NCBI RefSeq assembly: GCF_003434305.1
Contig: NZ_QKKX01000024.1
Coordinates: 1 to 37,865, forward strand
Reading direction: 5' to 3'
Source of the DNA: Micromonospora sp. MW-13
GTDB lineage: Bacteria > Actinomycetota > Actinomycetes > Mycobacteriales > Micromonosporaceae
DNA length: 37,865 nucleotides
Shown: in pieces, positions 13,617 through 19,430 of the stretch
Layout: every line of letters begins with the position of its first letter
Numbering within the stretch: position 1 is the first letter of the stretch
Program-made: the position numbers and the translations under genes
The notes under the pieces: generated by a model
What the model was told of the DNA's origin: nothing
The model's input: only the letters and a program-made list of their open reading frames with translations
Databases searched by the model: none

Positions 13617-14039
13617 GTGAGAGCACGGCAAGTAGCGGTGGCGGCGGTGGCGGTGATCGCGTTGGCGGGCTGCGGGAGCAGCGAGAAGACACCAGAGGCG
13701 GCCTCGACGACGCCGGGCGCGCTCAGCTCGGAGGCCATCGCCAAGGCGGAGGAGGCGGCGGGCATCCCGCCGAAGCCTGACCAGGCGACTGCTGACGCCT
13801 ACCTCGCTGCGCTCCGGAAGATCGACCCCGAGATCGTGGGCGACAAGGACCCCGATCGGATCATCGACCGGGGCCGGGACCAGTGCTCCAGCATCAAGGA
13901 GTGGCCGGACGACGAGGCCAAGCTGATCAAGTTCGCCAACACGCGGTTTACCAGCCCGGACCACCCGGAAGGCTTCGGTGCCACGAAGGCGAAGAAGATC
14001 AACGAGGTGGTGCGGAAGTACATCTGCCCCACCTACTGA
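13617..14039 (+). CDS. Secreted lipoprotein (DUF732-like), probable prophage moron
   Basis: 140 residues on the strand opposite to all surrounding late genes. The N-terminus is a lipoprotein signal: basic MRARQ, hydrophobic VAVAAVAVIALA, then lipobox LAGC with Cys at about residue 19, followed by a Ser/Thr/Pro-rich linker. The mature domain (about 55-140) is small and helical with two spaced cysteines (DQCSSIKEW and YICPTY), a pattern like DUF732 of actinobacterial secreted proteins. AGGAGG five bases before the GTG fixes the start. It overlaps the convergent end of the tail chaperone fusion by seven bases. Its independent orientation suggests expression from the lysogen. Surface lipoproteins of prophages often give superinfection exclusion; that role is inferred. 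Confidence 0.8.
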   Translation: MRARQVAVAAVAVIALAGCGSSEKTPEAASTTPGALSSEAIAKAEEAAGIPPKPDQATADAYLAALRKIDPEIVGDKDPDRIIDRGRDQCSSIKEWPDDEAKLIKFANTRFTSPDHPEGFGATKAKKINEVVRKYICPTY

Positions 14040-14784
14040 GGCGGCATCCCGGGGACACCGGGCAGCTCCGGTTCGGGTGCGAGCGCCCGGTAGAGCCGGG
14101 TGTCAGCCGACAGCAGCCCGGTGATCCGGACCTCCAGCCACCGCCACGACCGGCACCGCAGCACGGCCCGGTCATCGGCGTCGAGGTCGATCCCGTACTC
14201 CGAATGAAGATCCGCCTCGATCAGCCGCCAGTGGGCGAGGATTTCCGTCCACGCGACCGCCTCGCCCGACCGCTCCCGCCGGACGTCGTCGGGGACCTCG
14301 TACCACTCGTAGAGGCCGGTGTGCGGGTCGCGCCGGCCGCGCCCGTACTGCTCCGCCCAGCCGCCCGACGCTCCTGACGGTTCGCCGGGCTCAGTGCTTC
14401 CGGGCGACCACCGGACTTCCAGAACCGCTCAGCAGCCTCTTCGCCGCCGATGATCCAGATATAGCCCGTCTGCCCGCAGAACTGGATGTACGGGTCCTCG
14501 ACTCCCGCGTCCGCCATCTGCTGGTAGACCGGCCCGAGAACCCGCTCCGGCAGGGACAGGTCGGGCCCGCCGGGCAGCTCGGGGAGGGCCTCGATCCGCT
14601 CGACCGCGGCACGCATCTCCTCCTCCGTGGAGGCGGTGTGCACGTCCCCGGTGATCTGGGCCAGCCGCCGGCACCAGAGCCCCAGCTCGGCGCTGGCGAG
14701 CGGGACCACGTACTCACGGCCCCGCACCGTCAGCGTCAGGCCTGGACTCCAGTACTCGTCGAGGTCGCCGAGCTTCGCCCCCAT
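14033..14784 (-). CDS. Tail assembly chaperone G-T fusion by -1 frameshift
   Basis: Reading starts at 14784 with the G protein and shifts back one base, most likely on CCCGGAA (14398-14404), continuing in the second frame to the TAG at 14033. The product would be 250 residues. The T part contains WAEQYGRGRRDPHTGLYEWYEV, AWTEILAHWRLIEADLHSEYGID and RCRSWRWLEVRITGLLSADTRLYRAL, all protein-like and family-typical, while the zero-frame sequence there is Arg/Ser/Thr low complexity. The second frame opens only just upstream of the slip site, after a TGA, so a shift must fall in the short window before about 14380. G and G-T are known to chaperone the tape measure during tail assembly in siphophages. 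Confidence 0.75.
14221..14784 (-). CDS. Tail assembly chaperone G
   Basis: The zero-frame product is 187 residues, of which about 125 precede the frameshift site. It contains LDEYWSPGLTLTVRGREYVVPLASAELGLWCRRLAQITGD, then helices and FCGQTGYIWIIGGEEAAERFWKSGG. The start ATG at 14784 shares a base with the stop of the major tail protein. The position between major tail protein and tape measure is diagnostic for lambda-G-like chaperones, which coat the tape measure and recruit tail subunits. Its C-terminal Arg/Ser-rich tail beyond about residue 130 is read in the frame less favoured by codon bias, in line with termination being the by-product of incomplete frameshifting. Confidence 0.8.
   Translation of the reverse strand: MGAKLGDLDEYWSPGLTLTVRGREYVVPLASAELGLWCRRLAQITGDVHTASTEEEMRAAVERIEALPELPGGPDLSLPERVLGPVYQQMADAGVEDPYIQFCGQTGYIWIIGGEEAAERFWKSGGRPEALSPANRQERRAAGRSSTGAAGATRTPASTSGTRSPTTSGGSGRARRSRGRKSSPTGG
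14398..14404 (-). promoter_or_regulatory. Candidate -1 ribosomal frameshift slippery site
   Basis: On the coding strand the bases read C CCG GAA in zero frame. After a one-base slip the P-site codon becomes CCC, which still pairs well. It lies after the last stop in the second frame and before the divergence into low-complexity zero-frame sequence. It is not a perfect X XXY YYZ heptamer, so a second C CCG GCG a few codons downstream is an alternative. Confidence 0.5.
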
Positions 14785-15545
14785 CAGGCGTACAGGTAGT
14801 TGTCGGCGGCGACGTTCGGGCTGGCCCCACCGGCGTTGGTCACGATCACCTGGACGGTGCCTGCACTGCCGGCGGGGGCGACCGCCACGATGTGCGAGTC
14901 GGAGACGACGGTGTAGCTGGTCGCGTTGGTGGCACCAAACTTCACGCCGGTCCCGCCGGTGGTGCCGGTGAAGTGGCCGCCGTAGATGTTGACCAGGGTG
15001 CCGCCGGCCGTCCCGCCGCCCGTCGGGGCCAGCCCGGTCACGACCGGGGTGAGGTCGGCCTCCGGGTTGGCGACGTCGGCCGCGAGCGGCCCCTGCCCCT
15101 GGATGACTATCGACACCGTGTCCTGGGCGCCACCGTTGCCGCCGTCGGGCGCCCACTGCTTCACGTAGGCGCGGCCCTCGTTGGCGGTGCCGACCCCGTT
15201 GCGGTCGTACCAGCGAACCCCGAACTCGCCGAGCTTCACGTTCTGCTTCCCGGCCAGGAACTTGCCGTAGAGGAAGGCGTGGACAGGGTCCAGGCTGGTG
15301 CCGGCCGCGTTCGTGGAGTGCATGATCTTCGCTTCCAGCCGCCACGAGTAGCCGGTGACGGACTCGCGCATCGCGCCGTCGTCTTCGTACACCTCGTCGG
15401 ACTCGGTGCGCAGCTCGTCGACGGGCTTCAGCTCCTGCACGCCCATGAACTGGGCGTACAGGCTGGCCGGGTAGGTGGCGGTGTCGATGTCGACCCGGAT
15501 GCGCCGGGCGAGCATGGTCCTGCGGTCGGTGGGTGTCGTCGCCAC
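14784..15545 (-). CDS. Major tail protein with C-terminal Ig-like (IPT/TIG) domain
   Basis: 253 residues. The first ~165 form the tail-tube domain: RRIRVDIDTATYPASLYAQFMGVQELKP, then SYSWRL-type strand GYSWRLEAKIMHSTNAAGT and FLYGKFLAGKQNVKLGEFGVRWYDR, ending in DTVSIVIQGQGPLAAD. Residues about 165-253 are an IPT/TIG immunoglobulin-like domain (LTPVVTGLAPTGGGTAGGTLVNIYG, then GVKFGATNATSYTVVSDSHIVAVAPAG and VQVIVTNAGG). Such Ig domains decorate tail tubes and may bind host surface sugars. It stacks as hexameric rings around the tape measure. The stop overlaps the chaperone G start. The start ATG at 15545 is 15 bases after the tail terminator gene. Confidence 0.88.
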   Translation of the reverse strand: MATTPTDRRTMLARRIRVDIDTATYPASLYAQFMGVQELKPVDELRTESDEVYEDDGAMRESVTGYSWRLEAKIMHSTNAAGTSLDPVHAFLYGKFLAGKQNVKLGEFGVRWYDRNGVGTANEGRAYVKQWAPDGGNGGAQDTVSIVIQGQGPLAADVANPEADLTPVVTGLAPTGGGTAGGTLVNIYGGHFTGTTGGTGVKFGATNATSYTVVSDSHIVAVAPAGSAGTVQVIVTNAGGASPNVAADNYLYA

Positions 15546-15560
15546 GACGGTCCTCCTGGG

Positions 15561-16010
15561 TCAGTCGGTGTTGCGCGCGGTGGGGCGCATGGTGTCGAGG
15601 TAGTAGTTCTCGCTCCGGCTCCATCGGCCGTTGCTGTCGTCGCCGAGCGACGTGTAGGACTGCCGCCACACCTGCACCACGGCGATCCCGCGGAGGGTCA
15701 GCCCGGCGGCCCCGTCGAGCAGGTCATACACGGCGTCGGCCAGGTCGTCGCAGTCGCGCGGGTCGGCGCCGGCTCGGACCCGGATCTGCACCCCGAGCTG
15801 GTGGTCGGCAACACCCGGGTTGGCCGAGCCGACCGGGTACGCGGCGAGGGTGATCAGCCGGTCCGGGGACGGCGGCACCGACCGGATGACGATGCCGGTC
15901 TGGGCGGGGTCGTAGACGCCGGTATCGCGCCAGACGCCGACCCCGGCAGCGGCCAGGTGCTCGGCGAGGCCGGTCAGGAGCCGGGAGGTCCATCCGTCGC
16001 CGGTGGCCAT
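15561..16010 (-). CDS. Tail terminator protein
   Basis: 149 residues, located directly before the major tail protein, the usual place of the tail terminator that caps the tail tube and joins it to the head. Visible features are an N-terminal helix (WTSRLLTGLAEHLAAAGVGVWRD), strands with GIVIRSVPPSPDRLITLAAYPVG, a central strand HQLGVQIRVRAGADPRDCDDLADAVYDLL and a final basic strand YYLDTMRPTARNTD. This strand-helix pattern is that of lambda gpU-like or minor-capsid-from-phage families. Its ATG at 16010 is one base from the preceding stop. Assignment rests on fold pattern plus gene order. Confidence 0.75.
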   Translation of the reverse strand: MATGDGWTSRLLTGLAEHLAAAGVGVWRDTGVYDPAQTGIVIRSVPPSPDRLITLAAYPVGSANPGVADHQLGVQIRVRAGADPRDCDDLADAVYDLLDGAAGLTLRGIAVVQVWRQSYTSLGDDSNGRWSRSENYYLDTMRPTARNTD

Positions 16011-16011
16011 C

Positions 16012-16365
16012 TCAGCCGCCCAGCGGTCGGCGGCTGGCCCGGGCGATCAGGGCCAGCATCACGTCCTGCTCGGTCGACATGGGCTCCTCCAGGTACTTGG
16101 CCTGCCGGCCCTCGTCGTGCCGCAGCGTCAGATCCTCGTGCTGCCGCACCGCGTAGCGCCGGTCATACGAGACGGCGACCACGCCGGAGGCCGGGTCGGC
16201 GGTGACCTCCCCGGACCGCTCCAGGTCGCCCTCCTCGTGCGGCGCCAGCCCGGAGGACACCTGGAGCAGGTGCTCGCCCGCCACCTGCGCGCCATCGAAG
16301 CTCGCGTCGTGCAGGGCAGCCAGGACCTTCTCGCCGTCCCACTCGATCCGGAAGTCGTCGGCCAT
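16012..16365 (-). CDS. Neck/head-tail joining protein (HK97 gp10-like)
   Basis: 117 residues. The sequence FRIEWDGEKVLAALHDASFDGAQVAGEHLLQVSSGLAPHEEGDLERSGEV followed by VAVSYDRRYAVRQHEDLTLRHDEGRQAKYLEEPM is the hallmark of HK97-gp10-type proteins, in which the helix-turn and the tyrosine/His strand are conserved. These proteins act at the head-tail interface or in tail completion. It sits between the stopper-like protein and the tail terminator, spaced by three bases and one base. The ATG at 16365 fits this spacing. Confidence 0.78.
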   Translation of the reverse strand: MADDFRIEWDGEKVLAALHDASFDGAQVAGEHLLQVSSGLAPHEEGDLERSGEVTADPASGVVAVSYDRRYAVRQHEDLTLRHDEGRQAKYLEEPMSTEQDVMLALIARASRRPLGG

Positions 16366-16368
16366 GCG

Positions 16369-16710
16369 TCACTCCAGGCTGATCTCCAGGTGCTCGGGCA
16401 GCGGCAGGCCGTGGGCCTCCACCCGGGACACGGCCAGCACCCGGGCCGTCCGGCCTGCGGCGGTGACCCGGCTCCCGGCCGGGCAGACGGTGGCCAGCGG
16501 CGCCCACACCGTGGTGCTGCTGACGGCCTCGTGGCCGGCGGCGTCCTGGGTCTGCACCCTCACCAGCCGCCGGGAGTCCTCGACCACGCAGGGGCTGACC
16601 GGGTTCGGCGGGCCGTACACCGGGCCGTACGCGCCGGTGCCGGTGAGCGGCTCCACGGTCACGGTGGCCGGGGCGGGGATGTGCAGCCGGACGAAGTCCT
16701 CCCACGTCAC
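16369..16710 (-). CDS. Head closure (stopper) protein
   Basis: 113 residues, beta-rich: VRLHIPAPATVTVEPLTGTGAYGPVYGPP, then CVVEDSRRLVRVQTQDAAGHEAVSSTTVWAPL, then PAGSRVTAAGRTARVLAVSRVEAHGLPLPEHLEISLE. The strand order, with a loop that fills the channel, resembles the SPP1 gp16/HK97 stopper group, which closes the head after DNA packaging. The GTG at 16710 begins the frame 10 bases after the connector stop. Gene order (connector, stopper, gp10-like, terminator) is the main support, so the exact family is inferred. Confidence 0.7.
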   Translation of the reverse strand: MTWEDFVRLHIPAPATVTVEPLTGTGAYGPVYGPPNPVSPCVVEDSRRLVRVQTQDAAGHEAVSSTTVWAPLATVCPAGSRVTAAGRTARVLAVSRVEAHGLPLPEHLEISLE

Positions 16711-16720
16711 AGCGGCCCCC

Positions 16721-17107
16721 TCACCAGGTCTGCGGGCCGTGGCCGGTCAGGCCGGCCTGCTGGAGGACAGCCCACGCCTGTGGCCAGAGCGGTCCGATCT
16801 TGCTGGCTTGGGCGGCGGAGCCGCCGGCACCCTGACCACCCCGCTGCACGGACACCTTGCCGATGCTGAAACCGCTGGTCGGCGGTGCGGCACCGGAACC
16901 GGTGGTGTCCCCGGAGTCCAGGTTGCCGGCCACCTGCTCGCAGGTTGCATCGCGGAGAGCCGCCTGCACGTCCGGGTCATCCACGTCGTAGACCGCGCAC
17001 AGCAGCGCCCGATCCACGTCCCGGCTGGCCCGGGTGAGCAGCAGCGTGGCGCGGGCCACGGTGGCACCGAGGTACGCCTCCAGTTCCTCCACGGTCGCGT
17101 ACGCCAC
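16721..17107 (-). CDS. Head-tail connector (adaptor) protein
   Basis: 128 residues. It opens with YATVEELEAYLGATVARATLLLTRASRDVDRALLCAVYDVDDPDVQAALRDATCEQVAG, a helical bundle typical of gp6/gp15-type head-completion adaptors that dock under the portal. The C-terminal ~55 residues include a Gly-rich loop, FSIGKVSVQRGG and a final helix with PLWPQAWAVLQQAG. GAGGAGC just before the GTG at 17107 sets the start, and a longer in-frame extension upstream overlaps the next gene in a poor frame. It lies after the small 106-residue protein and before the stopper. Confidence 0.78.
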   Translation of the reverse strand: MAYATVEELEAYLGATVARATLLLTRASRDVDRALLCAVYDVDDPDVQAALRDATCEQVAGNLDSGDTTGSGAAPPTSGFSIGKVSVQRGGQGAGGSAAQASKIGPLWPQAWAVLQQAGLTGHGPQTW

Positions 17108-17120
17108 GCTGCTCCTCCCC

Positions 17121-17441
17121 TCAGTCCTGCTTCGGGCCGAGGTACTTCTCGGCGAGCTGGTCCCGGGTGAGCTTCTCGGCGTCCTCGGCGCTGAACCGCT
17201 GACCGCCGGCCTCCGACGTGGCGAAGGCGACCCAGTCGGCCTTCGACGCGGACCGGGCCGGCGTCTTGCCGCCCTCCTCCGCCGGGGCCGGCTCGGCCAC
17301 CTGCTCGACCTTGTAGCCGGCACCCTGGAAATAGGCCAGCGCCGACGGCGTCAGCCCACCGGTGTAGCTGCCCTTCACCAGGTGCACGCCCGCGACCTCG
17401 CCGCTGTAGCCCTCCATGGGGGCCTTGACGATGTACGTCAT
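17121..17441 (-). CDS. Small head-region protein (106 aa)
   Basis: No firm family. The N-terminal half (YIVKAPMEGYSGEVAGVHLVKGSYTGG, then LAYFQGAGYKVE) looks like a short beta-domain similar to the small proteins encoded after major capsid genes in actinophages. The C-terminus has a helical motif, KADWVAFATSEAGGQRFSAEDAEKLTRDQLAEKYLG, that resembles Rho N-terminal/SAP-like segments. GAGG precedes the ATG at 17441; an in-frame GTG at 17453 overlaps the capsid stop and would add four residues. It may be a head decoration or completion protein. Confidence 0.7.
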   Translation of the reverse strand: MTYIVKAPMEGYSGEVAGVHLVKGSYTGGLTPSALAYFQGAGYKVEQVAEPAPAEEGGKTPARSASKADWVAFATSEAGGQRFSAEDAEKLTRDQLAEKYLGPKQD

Positions 17442-17449
17442 GTCGTTCC

Positions 17450-18484
17450 TCACTGGACCTTGATGTTGCGCAGCACCGCCGCGCTCTTCGTGGCCTTGAG
17501 CGCGACACCGACCGGCCCGAGCTCCACCTCGCCGGTCTTGACCGCGCCGCTCGTGGTGAAGTCCGGCAGCCAGGTCTTGACCATCTCGCCGTCGGTCGTG
17601 GTCACCCCGTGGAAGCCGTCCAGGGCGATGCGCACCGCGTAGAGGTCGGTGAGGCCGGTGATGTTGCCACCGGCGCCGCCGCCGTCCGGATCGCGGGTGG
17701 CGATCGGGATGATCGGGTTGGTGCTGCCGGCCTGGTCACCCGGGTCAGCGAAGATCACCCCGCCGTACGACTCGCGCACGATCGGCCGGCCGTTCGGCCC
17801 CATCAGCCCCTCGATCGGGTCGCGGGTGTACATGCCGGTCCGGCGGACGATCGCGCGGATCTTCGCCAGCAGCTTCTTGTTGCCCGCGACCAGCGTCGGC
17901 GTGCCATCGAGCAGCGACAGGAACTCGTCGAGCACGTCGAGCGCCTTGAACTTGAGCGCCGGGTCGGTGTCGAGGTCCGTCCAGTTCAGGTAACCGGTCG
18001 CCTGGCCGTTGTTGAGCGGCAGGTACTCGGTCGTCGAGCCGGTCAGCGCCTTGTTGAGCCCGTCGAAGCCGTTGGCGTCCACGGCGACGTCGCCGTTGAT
18101 GACCATGTCCTGAAACTTCGTCCGGGTCGCCTTGATCTTCTGCGACAGGTTCAGGGCGACCGCGCCGGACGCGCCCGCGCCGAGCCGGGCCAGAACCCGG
18201 TCCACCTGGAACGAGCCGCCCATGACGGCGAGGGTGGTGCTGTACTTCTGGGTGGTCACCTCGCTCGCCACGTACTCGCTGTTGTAGGCGCGGGTGGCCG
18301 CGGTGGGCTGCGAGACGAGCCGCCGGTAGCCGTAGTCGAGCGTCGCGCCCCCGCCGGACGGGTTGACCGCGTCGTCGAACACGAGGCTGTCGAGGATGAC
18401 GGATTCCTTGCGGAACTCATCGATGACCGTCGCGTCGAAGTCGTCGTTAGTGTTGTTCTTCGCCTCGGCGAGCGAGGTTGCCAT
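17450..18484 (-). CDS. Major capsid protein (HK97 fold)
   Basis: 344 residues, the normal size for actinophage major capsid proteins without a protease domain. The N-terminal arm (SLAEAKNNTNDDFDATVIDEFRKESVILDSLVFDDAV) is followed by DYGYRRLVSQPTAATRAYNSEY, the E-loop and P-domain helices (VNLSQKI-type segment ALNLSQKIKATRTKFQDMVINGD), the A-domain (ALDVLDEFLSLLDGTPTLVAGNKKLLAKIRAI) and C-terminal strands ending in VGVALKATKSAAVLRNIKVQ. GGGGGAG precedes the ATG at 18484. It follows the scaffold gene by 18 bases, the expected order. It forms the icosahedral head shell. Confidence 0.93.
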   Translation of the reverse strand: MATSLAEAKNNTNDDFDATVIDEFRKESVILDSLVFDDAVNPSGGGATLDYGYRRLVSQPTAATRAYNSEYVASEVTTQKYSTTLAVMGGSFQVDRVLARLGAGASGAVALNLSQKIKATRTKFQDMVINGDVAVDANGFDGLNKALTGSTTEYLPLNNGQATGYLNWTDLDTDPALKFKALDVLDEFLSLLDGTPTLVAGNKKLLAKIRAIVRRTGMYTRDPIEGLMGPNGRPIVRESYGGVIFADPGDQAGSTNPIIPIATRDPDGGGAGGNITGLTDLYAVRIALDGFHGVTTTDGEMVKTWLPDFTTSGAVKTGEVELGPVGVALKATKSAAVLRNIKVQ

Positions 18485-18502
18485 GTGCTCCCCCTGGTGG
18501 GA

Positions 18503-19243
18503 TTACCCGCCGAGCTTGCGCTTGACGGCGTCGGTCAGGTTGCCGGAGCGGCCCTTGCTGGTTCCGCCTCCGGTGTGGTCGGCTCCCTGGCGGGCCGGCC
18601 CTTGACCGGTCGCGGCGAGCTTGCCGTTGGACTTCACCGCGGCCTTGATGGCGGCGGTGACCTGGTCGCCGAAGTCGGCGGCGTCCGGGTCGATGTCCTT
18701 CATGCTGTTCATGAAGGACGTGCTGTCGAGCAGTGCGTCCGGGTCTCCGCCGGCCTTGCCGGCGCGGCGCAGGACGGCCGCTTCGATCTGGGCGTTGCGG
18801 GCCTTCGCCTCGGCGCCGGTGGCCTTGGCCGAGGCTTCCTTGAGCTGCTCGGCGGGATCCTTGGTGCCGTCGGGCTTGAGGCCGGCGGCGGCAAGGATCG
18901 CCGCGACCTGGTCCTTTGCGGCCTTGGCGTCGCCCCTGGCCTTCTTCTCGGCGTCGCGGGCGGCGGCGATGGCGCGCTTGGCCCGGTCGGCATCGAACTC
19001 ACCGTCGATATTCGGCGGCTTGGTGCTGTCGCCCTGGCCCTCGCCACCCTGTCCGGACTCGCCCCCGCCGCCGTCGCCAGCACCTCCGTCGGAGCCCCCG
19101 CCGCCGTCACCGCCCTCACCAGAACCGCCCGCGGCGACGCGGATGGGCTGGCCGTTGCGGCGGTAGCCCAGGATGGTGCCCGGGATGACCGGCAGGTCGG
19201 TCGCCGGGTTGAGGAACGCGCCCGAGGGCAGGGTGATGCGCAC
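18503..19243 (-). CDS. Capsid scaffolding protein
   Basis: 246 residues. It starts with a short conserved segment (ITLPSGAFLNPATDLPVIPGTILGYRRNGQPI). A Gly/Ser/Asp low-complexity region follows (about 38-75), then a long charged helix (about 80-180, KRAIAAARDAEKKARGDAKAAKDQVAAILAAAG and AEAKARNAQIEAAVLRRAG), and a basic C-terminus (NLTDAVKRKLGG). A long coiled-coil and basic tail immediately before the capsid gene are the classical scaffold features. A perfect AGGAGG five bases upstream selects the GTG at 19243 over an ATG 14 codons earlier. The protein directs procapsid assembly and leaves before packaging. Confidence 0.88.
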   Translation of the reverse strand: MRITLPSGAFLNPATDLPVIPGTILGYRRNGQPIRVAAGGSGEGGDGGGGSDGGAGDGGGGESGQGGEGQGDSTKPPNIDGEFDADRAKRAIAAARDAEKKARGDAKAAKDQVAAILAAAGLKPDGTKDPAEQLKEASAKATGAEAKARNAQIEAAVLRRAGKAGGDPDALLDSTSFMNSMKDIDPDAADFGDQVTAAIKAAVKSNGKLAATGQGPARQGADHTGGGTSKGRSGNLTDAVKRKLGG

Positions 19244-19319
19244 GGCAGCCTCCTTGAGGCAGTCGAGGGTGGGGGGAATTACCACCGGCCTTGCCGGCAG
19301 CGTGTGGGGGCCAGGGGCC

Positions 19320-19430
19320 CTACTCCTCGTCGGGCATCTCCAGCTCGACGGGGTAGCTCATCGTGATCCGGTCCTCGGCATCGCCGCGGTCGTCCGGCTC
19401 CTGCTCGGGGTTGGGCTCCGGCTGCGTCAT
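19320..19430 (-). CDS. Tiny acidic protein (36 aa)
   Basis: The ATG at 19430 overlaps the stop of the minor capsid/ART gene (ATGA). The 36 residues are strongly acidic and proline-rich (PEPNPEQEPDDRGDAEDR, then TMSYPVELEMPDEE), with 13 Asp/Glu. No family is recognised. Translational coupling and codon use support it as real, though it is short. As it directly follows a toxin-like ART domain, it might be a small modulator or immunity-type peptide, or simply a head-assembly peptide; there is no direct evidence. Confidence 0.5.
   Translation of the reverse strand: MTQPEPNPEQEPDDRGDAEDRITMSYPVELEMPDEE

Noticed and set aside
14892..16205. A 437-codon plus-strand frame opposite the tail genes
   Set aside because: Composition is shadow-like (Val/Gly/His/Arg), and it covers four clear siphophage genes on the minus strand.
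17609..19366. A 585-codon plus-strand frame opposite capsid and scaffold genes
   Set aside because: No recognisable domain; the capsid and scaffold genes on the other strand are certain.
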